46,684 nt of DNA from Candidatus Cloacimonadota bacterium (GTDB lineage Bacteria > Cloacimonadota > Cloacimonadia > Cloacimonadales > Cloacimonadaceae). The DNA lies in the NCBI GenBank assembly GCA_017994635.1, contig JAGOKK010000007.1, positions 1 to 46,684 on the forward strand, in the 5' to 3' direction. Under the pieces are notes generated by a model. That model was not told the DNA's origin. It worked only from the letters and a program-made list of their open reading frames with translations, and did not search any database. This document shows, piece by piece, positions 8,944 through 16,265 of the stretch. Position numbers and translations under genes: made by a program. Within the stretch, counting starts at the first letter, position 1. Each line of letters begins with the position of its first letter.

Positions 8944-9849
8944 TCACACTCCAATACTTTTTGCGATGAGAGCTGCTATGGCCAAAACGGCAACCGACAC
9001 GGGAACCAGTACCAGTTCCAGATTGCGGTTCATCCGGAAGCGTGCCATCAGGCTTTCCAGGACTCCAGTTACGATTCCAGTACTGATAATGCCACCAAGG
9101 AACCAAAGCATAGGTAATGAAGTGGTCTGGGGAATGATAATCTGGACTATCAATGAAGAATAGATCAGCATTTTAAGCGCTGCTGTATAGTGAATCAGGC
9201 CAAGAGAGAATCCGCTATAGTCCAGGATCATCACTTCGTGGATCATGGTGAGTTCCAGATGTGTATTGGGATCATCAAAGGGCACTCTGGCAGATTCTAC
9301 AAGGAGCATCAGATACAACGCGAAGACAGTGAATGCTCCCACCACAATATTCCAAACTCCCTGACCGCCAATACTATAAGAATGCAGCAAACCATTTAGC
9401 GAGTTGAAGCCGGCGCTGAAGATCAATGAGGCCATTATGAGGATGAAAGCCGGTTCCAGGAAGGCCGTAAAGCTAATCTCTCTGCTGGCACCCATGCCTT
9501 CGAAACTGCTGCCGCTATCCAATGCGGCAAACACCATGATACCTTTGGCCAAAGCCAGCAAATACAATACCAGCACTACGTCGCCTCTGAAGCTGAAGAT
9601 GGACTCTGATAGCCCTATGGGGACGAACAACGCGGCACAAAGCGTAGCGGATAGAGCAAGAGAGGGAGCCAGACGGGTGATGAAGGAAGCGCTGCTGCTG
9701 ATCACTTCATCTTTGCGCAGCAGTTTTAGAAAGTGATAATATGGCTGCAGCAGGCTCTGCCCCTTTCTCCCAACCATGATGGCCTTTACTCTGGAAATGA
9801 GCCCCGGGACAAACAAGGGCAAGAGCAGGATGATCAGTATATTTATCAT
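8944..9849 (-). CDS. HyfC/NuoH-like membrane subunit
   Basis: Membrane protein of 301 residues, homologous to HycD/HyfC and NuoH, which link the peripheral electron-transfer module to the membrane arm. The signature GRKGQSLLQPYYHFLKLLRKDEV (positive loop after helix 1) and ESARVPFDDPNTHLELTMIHEVM (acidic loop corresponding to the quinone/E-channel region) are present. I choose the ATG at 9849, which overlaps the upstream stop as ATGA, rather than the longer frame to 9897. It corresponds to EhrB. Confidence 0.9.
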   Translation of the reverse strand: MINILIILLLPLFVPGLISRVKAIMVGRKGQSLLQPYYHFLKLLRKDEVISSSASFITRLAPSLALSATLCAALFVPIGLSESIFSFRGDVVLVLYLLALAKGIMVFAALDSGSSFEGMGASREISFTAFLEPAFILIMASLIFSAGFNSLNGLLHSYSIGGQGVWNIVVGAFTVFALYLMLLVESARVPFDDPNTHLELTMIHEVMILDYSGFSLGLIHYTAALKMLIYSSLIVQIIIPQTTSLPMLWFLGGIISTGIVTGVLESLMARFRMNRNLELVLVPVSVAVLAIAALIAKSIGV

Positions 9850-11756
9850 TTGAACCCCAAAACCCAGACTAATACGACGATCAAAAAGCCTACGCACCAG
9901 GCGATATAAGCATCGGTGCGGCCATTATGCATGCCTGAGAAGAGACCGAAAAACCAATTCAGAGCTTTGCTTACTGGCTCCACAATGCACTTCCAGAATG
10001 GATCCTCACTATGCTCGGCATATTCCACTTCCCGGGCAAAGAGTCCCTCAGCTTTTATCCGCTCTTTTTTGATCAGGATAAAGGGCTTCAGGAAATAGGA
10101 CAGGGGATGCACGAACGCCAGAGATGTGTATTGCATTCTGGGGCTGGGCTTATGGTATCCGCATCCCCAGGTGGGAGATACGATATCCTTCACGCAGAGC
10201 TTTCTGATCAGATACAGGAGCCCAAAGACCAACAGCACGATCCCCAGCACGATGCTAATCTGACTAAACGTATTCCTCAGCCCGATATACCCGCTCATAT
10301 CCAGTTGCATCCAGCGCAGGAGAGGCTTTACAAAGCGCAAACCTACATTGCCAAAGATGCCGGTGAGTAGGATTCCTGCCACCAGTACTACTTGCGGCAA
10401 ACACATCCCACGAGGGCATTCCCTGGCTTTTGTGGCTTGTTCACTGCGCGGCTCACCCAGGAAGATGATGCCAAACAGCTTTGCAAATGCGATCAGGGCC
10501 AGGGCTCCGATGAATGCCATAGCTGCCAGCAGAACCACACTGATCACAATCGCAGGTAAGTCATGAGCTGCCATCGCGCTTAGCAGTCCAGTGTATATAC
10601 TGAATTCACTGATGAAGGCATTACCGATGGGCAATGCTGAAATGGCAAAAGTTCCGATGAGGAAGCAAGCTGCGCTACGTGGCATTGCTTTGGCCAAACC
10701 GCCCAATTGATCAGCTTCCAGAGTATGGGAGGCACAAAGTATGTTTCCGGAAAGATAAAAGAGCAGAGCTTTAAAGAGCGAATGAAAGAAGGTATGCAGC
10801 AGCGCTCCGGCAAAGCCCAGAGTAGCCATCATCGGTATCCCGGCATCCAGTCCCAAGAGACCCACGCTCAGCCCGATGCCGATGATGCCCATATTTTCGA
10901 TGGAAGAAAAGGCGAGGGCTTTTTTTACATTGCTGCTGATCATGGCATGGATCACACCCCAGAAGGCGGTCACCACAGAGATCAGACAGAATATCGCTAT
11001 CTCCCTGAGATTGAAGCTATTTATGCTGATGATCACGAGGATGCCATATAGTCCGGCTTTGATCATCATGGCACTCATAATGCCAGATACATGAGCCGGA
11101 GCTACTGGATGTGCCTGAGGCAGCCACGATGAGAAAGGAACGAAACCCGCTTTGAAGGCGAAGCCTATCATCAAGAGATACATTGGTAGGCGGGGCATGG
11201 CGGCCAGAGTTGAGAGATCAAAGCTGCCCGTCTGCAGGTAGAGTAGTCCAAATCCCGCTATCAGGAATCCCGCGCCTATCTGCATGGTGATGATGTAGTT
11301 CAGCGCGGCTTTCAGAGATGCAGAGCGATCCTGGATCACACATAAGAACGAGGAGATGCTCATCACTTCCCACAGCATCAGGAATAAGAGGCTGTGGCGC
11401 ATCCACAGCAGACCGTGCATACTGAGTCCCAAAAGTCCCAGCCAGAATAGATGTGAGCGCAAGCCCGGTCCGGGGTGTTCTTTCAGGTAAAAATGCCCAT
11501 ATAACATCCCTAGAGGTAAGCCAATGGAAAAGATTACACCAAAGAAGGCGGAAAGTTTGTTCAGGCCGATATTGGCAGTCCCAATGGGATCAGGAAACAA
11601 CAAAAGGTAATCCTGTACATTCCGTGAGTAAAGGACTTCCAGGTATTCAAACGCAATGAAGCCTGAGCCCATGAGCCAGACTATGCTAAAAAGCCCAGAG
11701 CGTTTCCACAGAGCAGGGATCAGACCAAGAAAGAGGATGATAAAGCCGATACTCAT
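9846..11756 (-). CDS. Large antiporter-like subunit, HyfB/NuoL-like
   Basis: Membrane protein of 636 residues with about 14-16 helices, the largest pump subunit (HyfB-like; EhrA in Ehr nomenclature). Motifs: FKAGFVPFSSWLPQAHPVAPAHVSGIMSA, then VKKALAFSSIENMGIIG and HTFFHSLFKALLFYLSGN, the Lys/His/Lys set of the antiporter family. The C-terminal part carries the cytoplasmic segment WGCGYHKPSPRMQYTSLAF typical of HyfB. The open frame can be read 56 residues further upstream, but ATG 11756 gives MSIGFIILFLGL, the normal hydrophobic start, and overlaps the previous stop as ATGA. So 11756 is preferred. Confidence 0.9.
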   Translation of the reverse strand: MSIGFIILFLGLIPALWKRSGLFSIVWLMGSGFIAFEYLEVLYSRNVQDYLLLFPDPIGTANIGLNKLSAFFGVIFSIGLPLGMLYGHFYLKEHPGPGLRSHLFWLGLLGLSMHGLLWMRHSLLFLMLWEVMSISSFLCVIQDRSASLKAALNYIITMQIGAGFLIAGFGLLYLQTGSFDLSTLAAMPRLPMYLLMIGFAFKAGFVPFSSWLPQAHPVAPAHVSGIMSAMMIKAGLYGILVIISINSFNLREIAIFCLISVVTAFWGVIHAMISSNVKKALAFSSIENMGIIGIGLSVGLLGLDAGIPMMATLGFAGALLHTFFHSLFKALLFYLSGNILCASHTLEADQLGGLAKAMPRSAACFLIGTFAISALPIGNAFISEFSIYTGLLSAMAAHDLPAIVISVVLLAAMAFIGALALIAFAKLFGIIFLGEPRSEQATKARECPRGMCLPQVVLVAGILLTGIFGNVGLRFVKPLLRWMQLDMSGYIGLRNTFSQISIVLGIVLLVFGLLYLIRKLCVKDIVSPTWGCGYHKPSPRMQYTSLAFVHPLSYFLKPFILIKKERIKAEGLFAREVEYAEHSEDPFWKCIVEPVSKALNWFFGLFSGMHNGRTDAYIAWCVGFLIVVLVWVLGFK

Positions 11757-12478
11757 TTGGCCCCCATAAAGCTGTGTATCGCATGCACGATGGATAGAGG
11801 ATGCGTAGGACAGCCTGGGATATAGATGCTGGCCGGCCAATGCGCTAGGAAGGAGCGGTCTAGCTGGACTGAAGGCGCGAAGACTCCGCCGGATATGGCG
11901 CAGCATCCGCATAAGATGAGACACTTGGGCGCGGGTATCGCCTTCCAGGTCTCAGCAAGAGCCTCCGCCATACTTCGGCTGATCGGACCTGTCAGAATCA
12001 AGGCATCAGCATGCCTGGGGGAAGCTACGATCTCGATTCCATAACGTCCCATATCAAAGTTTACGTTTGTACTGGCCCCGAGTTCCAGTTCGCAGGCATT
12101 GCAGCCCCCGGCGCTCACATTGCGCAGGGCAAAGGATCTCTGAAAGAGCTTGGTATTGGGAGAGGCAAACCTGGCCTGATACTGGGTCCCGGGAGCTATG
12201 TATAGGGCTTCCCTGCTATCGGAAGCCAAACGAAAATCTGGCTTGAAGTCTATCATCTCCGGATATTTCCGTTGACAGGCTCCGCAAAAAGTGCATTTAC
12301 CCAAGTCAAGGCCTTTCTCAGAGAAAGCTCCGGTGGGACACAGCGCGGCTAAAGCTGGCAGATCTGCATCGGCTGCCAGAAAGGGGCATCCGGGAAAAGC
12401 TGGATTGATCTGTGCCTGAAGCGGATTGGGTATCGCCTGATATCCGTGCCGGAGGCGTGCTTTTATTAGTTCAAACAT
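11753..12478 (-). CDS. ehrS: Ferredoxin-NuoB-like fusion, small subunit of Ehr-type complex
   Basis: Protein of 241 residues. The N-terminal domain (about 1-90) has one ferredoxin-type cluster site: CPTG at 47 and CTFCGAC at 62-68. The C-terminal domain is HycG/HyfI/NuoB-like and keeps the N2/proximal [4Fe-4S] ligands: CNAC (126-129), a Cys in CGCC (190-193) and CP at 223. The family stretch SPRHADALILTGPIS is clear. In relatives the ferredoxin is usually a separate subunit (HyfH/HycF); here the two are one chain. ATG 12478 lies one base after the large-subunit stop, with GGAG upstream. It passes electrons between an unknown donor or acceptor and the large subunit. Confidence 0.85.
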   Translation of the reverse strand: MFELIKARLRHGYQAIPNPLQAQINPAFPGCPFLAADADLPALAALCPTGAFSEKGLDLGKCTFCGACQRKYPEMIDFKPDFRLASDSREALYIAPGTQYQARFASPNTKLFQRSFALRNVSAGGCNACELELGASTNVNFDMGRYGIEIVASPRHADALILTGPISRSMAEALAETWKAIPAPKCLILCGCCAISGGVFAPSVQLDRSFLAHWPASIYIPGCPTHPLSIVHAIHSFMGAK

Positions 12479-12479
12479 A

Positions 12480-13913
12480 TTAGAGGTCACTCCCGCTGTA
12501 AGATAGATCAAAGCTTTTGTTGCAGATCGGGAAATCTGATATCTGCCCGTTTCGCATCACCAAAGCCAGTGCTTGCCAATTCGTAAATGATGGATCGAGT
12601 ATCTTATACCACAATGGCTTACCTGCGGGATCTGTCTTGCATAAATGCACTATACGTCCCCGATATCCTTCCACAATGCCACACGCGATGCTATCGGGAG
12701 CAAAATCCTCCAGTGCAACGCAGAGCTGAGCGGAGGGATCAAGGCGCTCAAGGTTTCGGGATACCAGATCCAGAGATTGGATGATCTCCCGGTAACGCAG
12801 GTGAGCCCTGGCCCACACATCTCCGGAGTTCTCGCAAAGCGCAGTAAACGAGATCTCATCGGATAGAGGATAATCCATTCTTGCGTCTGTAAAGATACCG
12901 CTGGACTTTGCAGTGATCCCGGTGAGTCCTAATGCCAGCGCGTCCTGAATCTTCAGTATGCCAGTGTCATCAAAACGGGATAACACGCTGCTGCTATTGA
13001 ACAAAGCTTCACAGCAATCTGTCACTTGGATGCGAACTTCCTCCATTGTCTTACTCAGAGTGTCCGCCTGAGCTTTGGAGATGCTGTAATTCACCCCTCC
13101 GGGAGTGAGCCAGCGTTTGCCAAATCTACTGCCACAGATGGCCAGTGAGGAGTTTATCACCGTCGTTCTCAGAGCGGCGAACATATTTTGCCCCATAATG
13201 TAAGCTACGTCGGCGGACAGGGCTGATAGAACTGACAGATGCATGGCGATTCGTTCCAGTTCGAGGGCGATCATACGGGTATGAAATCCCGCTGCCTTCG
13301 TTCCGGCCAGACCTTCCAATACCAGGCACCAGGCCAGCGCGTGACCGATGCTGGTGTCTCCCGCTATGCTCTCTGCCAGACAGTTCTTAGTGCGAATGTC
13401 GCCTTTTAGCATCAAGCGCTCCACGCCGCGATGCTGATAACCAAGCTTGATCTCAAGGTGTTCAACGATCTCGCCACGGCATATGAAGCGAAAATGTCCC
13501 GGTTCGATCACTCCGGCATGCACCGGCCCGACCCCTACTTCGTGCAAAGCGGGGGATTCTGAGGCTAAAAAAGTATAGTCATTATGATCAGCATGATCAT
13601 CTGTAAAAGCTTTCAAAACCTTGAGTTGGGGATGCCCCCAGGCTCGGATGCCATAATCCTCGTACAGCGATCGTTCATACATGCTGAAGGCGGGAAAATC
13701 CACTGTCAGTGCGGAGTATTCTTTACCCGGTGGAAAGGTGGAGCATAATAGCTGCACATCGCCAGATTTACCCAGCAAAGCATACATTAGTCCTTCATCG
13801 CTGCCAAAACAGTGCAATAGTGTGTAACCCGATTGCATCAGCTCCCGGAGCTTCTGTGTAAACGTCGTAAACTCAAGCTGATCCGGACTTTGGATCAATA
13901 TCGGATTCGCCAT
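12480..13913 (-). CDS. ehrL: NuoCD/HycE-like large subunit without Ni-Fe cysteines (Ehr-type)
   Basis: Protein of 477 residues: an N-terminal NuoC-like domain (about 1-115; SMYERSLYEDYGI) fused to a NuoD/hydrogenase large-subunit domain. In NiFe hydrogenases two CxxC motifs bind the metal. The first should align with ESIAGDTSIGHA (181-192), where both Cys are replaced by Ala and Thr. The second (DPCxxC) aligns with SFDLSYSG (467-474), where they are Ser and Gly. Hence no Ni-Fe site is possible and the protein fits EhrL of energy-converting hydrogenase-related complexes. First gene of the six-gene operon, so it sets the start of the transcript. The true redox substrate is unknown. Confidence 0.88.
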   Translation of the reverse strand: MANPILIQSPDQLEFTTFTQKLRELMQSGYTLLHCFGSDEGLMYALLGKSGDVQLLCSTFPPGKEYSALTVDFPAFSMYERSLYEDYGIRAWGHPQLKVLKAFTDDHADHNDYTFLASESPALHEVGVGPVHAGVIEPGHFRFICRGEIVEHLEIKLGYQHRGVERLMLKGDIRTKNCLAESIAGDTSIGHALAWCLVLEGLAGTKAAGFHTRMIALELERIAMHLSVLSALSADVAYIMGQNMFAALRTTVINSSLAICGSRFGKRWLTPGGVNYSISKAQADTLSKTMEEVRIQVTDCCEALFNSSSVLSRFDDTGILKIQDALALGLTGITAKSSGIFTDARMDYPLSDEISFTALCENSGDVWARAHLRYREIIQSLDLVSRNLERLDPSAQLCVALEDFAPDSIACGIVEGYRGRIVHLCKTDPAGKPLWYKILDPSFTNWQALALVMRNGQISDFPICNKSFDLSYSGSDL

Positions 13914-14467
13914 CTTCCTCTTCTTTCGGAGATTATTGTCGCGCGTAATACCTTCGCAACTCTACGCAGCAACTAGCTTCATTACAAATAAACCGCGTGA
14001 TTTTGTAAAGGAAAATCTTACCTGACCCCAGAAATCCAGATTCTGTAGGGATCTCTGGATCGGATTCCGGGGATGTCTCGTTGGGAGTAATTGTCCAGAT
14101 CTGTCCCCCTTATGACCTGAACTCCAGACGAAGGCCTCCTGAACGCCACTTGAACCGGATTCAGGAGGGGTTCAAGTGGAGCTTGAGATGTGTTCGGGCA
14201 GCTAGGGGGCATGGGGTGACAAATGTGTTCTGAAACTACTTTAGCCTCAGAGGGGGGATGATCTTGACAGGAAATGGCGCATATTAAATGATGCGCGCAT
14301 CACCGAGTGGACATTTCTAAACCTCAGGCATGAGTGTTCACCGATAGGGTGCATCCGGAAACAGATGTGCCTTCCAGTGTGAAAAGGTGATCGAAGCTTC
14401 AGGTGTTTTCCTTCTGAAGATACTTCTCCCTCCTTTCACAAGAACATACAAGAAAAGGAGTTACCCC
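13914..14467. other. Structured divergent intergenic region and P5CDH leader
   Basis: About 550 bases between the Ehr operon (minus) and P5C dehydrogenase (plus). It contains interleaved inverted repeats at 14135-14179. At 14181-14200 a segment resembles half of the dispersed palindrome. TTGACA at 14264-14269 could start a leader of about 180 bases. Within that leader an RNA hairpin (GGTGCATC at 14348-14355 with GATGTGCC at 14364-14371, using two G-U pairs) and CTTCAG/CTGAAG at 14397-14402/14414-14419 can form. No known riboswitch class could be fitted. Confidence 0.5.
14135..14179. repeat. Two interleaved perfect inverted repeats
   Basis: A 9-bp pair (CCTCCTGAA 14135-14143 with TTCAGGAGG 14160-14168) and an 11-bp pair (14146-14156 with 14169-14179, CCACTTGAACC/GGTTCAAGTGG) are interleaved in the order a-b-a'-b'. 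As RNA the two stems are mutually exclusive or, less likely, pseudoknotted. As DNA it could be a protein-binding site. Confidence 0.7.
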
Positions 14468-16087
14468 ATGTTTTTCGAAGTCCCCGTACCCAAGAATGAG
14501 CCTATTCAATCTTATGAACGAGGTTCTAAACAGCGTGAAAGTCTACAAAAGAAGCTTGCCGAAATGCACGACACATGCTTTGAGATTCCTGCCATTATCG
14601 GTGGTAAAGAAATCTTCAGCGGCAAGACCAGTAACTGCATTGAACCTCATAACCACAAACACATATTGGCGCATTATCACAAAGTAGGCAATCCGGAAAT
14701 TGAGCTGGCCATCCAGTCCGCGGTGAATGCTCAGCACGATTGGGAGAATATGCCGGTGTATCATCGCTCCGCCATCTTTTTGAAGGCAGCCGAACTACTC
14801 TCCACAAAGTATCGTGACATCTTAAATGCCTCAACCATGCTGGGGCAAAGCAAGAATGCTTATCAATCAGAGATAGATGCCGCTTGCGAACTGGTTGATT
14901 TCTGGCGCTTCAATGCGTACTTCGCCCAAAAAATCTATGAACAGCAGCCCCTGGTATCACCCAAAGGAGAGTGGAACTTTACCGAATACCGACCTCTGGA
15001 AGGATTTGTATTTGCCATCACGCCTTTCAATTTCACGTCGATCGCTGGGAATCTGCCCACTTCACCTGCTCTGATGGGTAATACCGTGATCTGGAAACCC
15101 GCTGGAACAGCCGTGTTTAGTGGCTACTACATCATGCAAATCTTGAGTGAAGCCGGGTTACCTGATGGTGTAATCAACTTTATCCCCGGTTCTGGAGCAC
15201 AGATCGGGAATTCCGTGACCGATTCCGAACATCTGGCTGGTATTCATTTCACCGGAAGCACGCAAGTCTTCAATTCCATTTGGCAAAGAACGGCGAATAA
15301 CATCCACCGTTACAAATCATACCCTCGTCTGGTAGGTGAAACGGGTGGAAAGGACTTCATCTTTGCCCATGCCTCTGCAGATGCACGCGCGCTTGCTGTG
15401 GCATCATTGCGCGGAGCATTCGAATATCAGGGACAGAAGTGTAGTGCCGCTTCCAGAATGTACATCCCGGATTCCTTGTATCCTGCATGGCTCAAGGAAA
15501 TGCAGGAGATGATGCCAACCATTAAGATTGGTGATCCAAAGAACTTCGGCAACTTCATGAATGCGGTGATCGATCAAGCAAGCTTTGACAACATCAAAGG
15601 GTACATCGATTATGCCAGGAATGCTTCGGATGCAGAAATTCTCTTTGGTGGAACTTGTGACGATAGCGTAGGATACTACGTGGAACCCACCGTGATCAAA
15701 ACCACCAATCCTCGCTTCAAATCGATGGGCGAAGAGATCTTTGGCCCTGTCCTGACCATCTATGTTTATCCCGAGAAAGAATATGAAAGCACTTTGCATC
15801 TTTGTGATACCACTTCCCCCTATGGTCTTACAGGATCCATCTTTGCCCAGGATCGCCAGGCAATCTGCTTTGCCTACGAGACACTGAGGCATAGCGCTGG
15901 AAATTTCTACATCAATGACAAACCGACTGGAGCGGTGGTGGGTCAGCAACCCTTTGGCGGAGGCAGATCCTCTGGGACAAACGATAAAGCTGGCTCGGCA
16001 TTAAACCTGCAACGCTGGATCTCGGCCAGATCAATCAAGGAAAACTTTGTCCCTGCAACCGACTATACCTATCCCTTCATGACCTGA
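14468..16087 (+). CDS. pruA: 1-pyrroline-5-carboxylate dehydrogenase (L-glutamate gamma-semialdehyde dehydrogenase)
   Basis: Aldehyde dehydrogenase of 539 residues that oxidises glutamate-gamma-semialdehyde to glutamate with NAD+, the second step of proline and arginine/ornithine breakdown. The catalytic Cys is in GQKCSAAS (residue 325) and the general base Glu in GETGGKD (residue 291). FAITPFNFTSIAGN and KPTGAVVGQQPFGGGRSSGTND are diagnostic of the P5CDH branch (ALDH4A1-like), whose usual length of about 540-560 fits. I start at ATG 14468, with AAGGAG 8 bases upstream, not at the longer frame from 14387. No proline dehydrogenase lies beside it, so it may serve ornithine/arginine fermentation or pair with a distant gene. 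Confidence 0.93.
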   Translation: MFFEVPVPKNEPIQSYERGSKQRESLQKKLAEMHDTCFEIPAIIGGKEIFSGKTSNCIEPHNHKHILAHYHKVGNPEIELAIQSAVNAQHDWENMPVYHRSAIFLKAAELLSTKYRDILNASTMLGQSKNAYQSEIDAACELVDFWRFNAYFAQKIYEQQPLVSPKGEWNFTEYRPLEGFVFAITPFNFTSIAGNLPTSPALMGNTVIWKPAGTAVFSGYYIMQILSEAGLPDGVINFIPGSGAQIGNSVTDSEHLAGIHFTGSTQVFNSIWQRTANNIHRYKSYPRLVGETGGKDFIFAHASADARALAVASLRGAFEYQGQKCSAASRMYIPDSLYPAWLKEMQEMMPTIKIGDPKNFGNFMNAVIDQASFDNIKGYIDYARNASDAEILFGGTCDDSVGYYVEPTVIKTTNPRFKSMGEEIFGPVLTIYVYPEKEYESTLHLCDTTSPYGLTGSIFAQDRQAICFAYETLRHSAGNFYINDKPTGAVVGQQPFGGGRSSGTNDKAGSALNLQRWISARSIKENFVPATDYTYPFMT

Positions 16088-16109
16088 GCAATAATATCGG
16101 AGCCAAGTA

Positions 16110-16143
16110 ATGGCAGCCCTGACAAAGCGCTTGGGGCTGCCAT
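16110..16143 (+). terminator. Hairpin terminator after P5C dehydrogenase
   Basis: A perfect 10-bp stem (ATGGCAGCCC 16110-16119 with GGGCTGCCAT 16134-16143) lies 22 bases after the stop. Only a short T-run follows, so it may terminate weakly or protect the 3' end. Confidence 0.6.
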
Positions 16144-16166
16144 TTCACATCCCTTGCGTAGTGTAT

Positions 16167-16193
16167 TTAGCACTCATCAACCGTGACTGCTAA
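16167..16193 (+). promoter_or_regulatory. CIRCE operator (HrcA site) upstream of htpG
   Basis: TTAGCACTC (16167-16175), 9-base spacer, GACTGCTAA (16185-16193). The CIRCE consensus is TTAGCACTC-N9-GAGTGCTAA, so only one base differs. It lies 8 bases before the -35 box of the htpG promoter, an unusual position since CIRCE normally overlaps or follows the start site. Confidence 0.9.
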
Positions 16194-16201
16194 AAATCCT
16201 C

Positions 16202-16230
16202 TTGACAGATTCACCGCCGCATTTAATATA
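16202..16230 (+). promoter_or_regulatory. htpG promoter
   Basis: TTGACA (16202-16207), 17-base spacer, AATATA (16225-16230), about 36 bases before the htpG start. A housekeeping-type promoter next to a CIRCE element. Confidence 0.75.
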
Positions 16231-16265
16231 TCTCAAGAATACGAAAATATCCAAGGAGCTTTGTA

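Noticed and set aside
12480-13913. Active NiFe hydrogenase large subunit
   Set aside because: Both Ni-Fe cysteine pairs are replaced (Ala/Thr and Ser/Gly), so a hydrogenase label would mislead.
14135-14179. H-type RNA pseudoknot
   Set aside because: The order of arms fits, but the last loop would be zero bases across a 9-bp stem, which is not sterically possible. Alternative hairpins or a DNA site are more likely.
14181-14201. Fourth copy of the dispersed palindrome
   Set aside because: Only half of the element matches (about 16 of 21 bases) and the other arm is missing, so it may be chance or a decayed copy.
14264-14420. Glycine riboswitch
   Set aside because: CACCGA and CTCAGGCA-like boxes occur, but the P1 and P3 stems and the GGAGAG 5' strand are absent.
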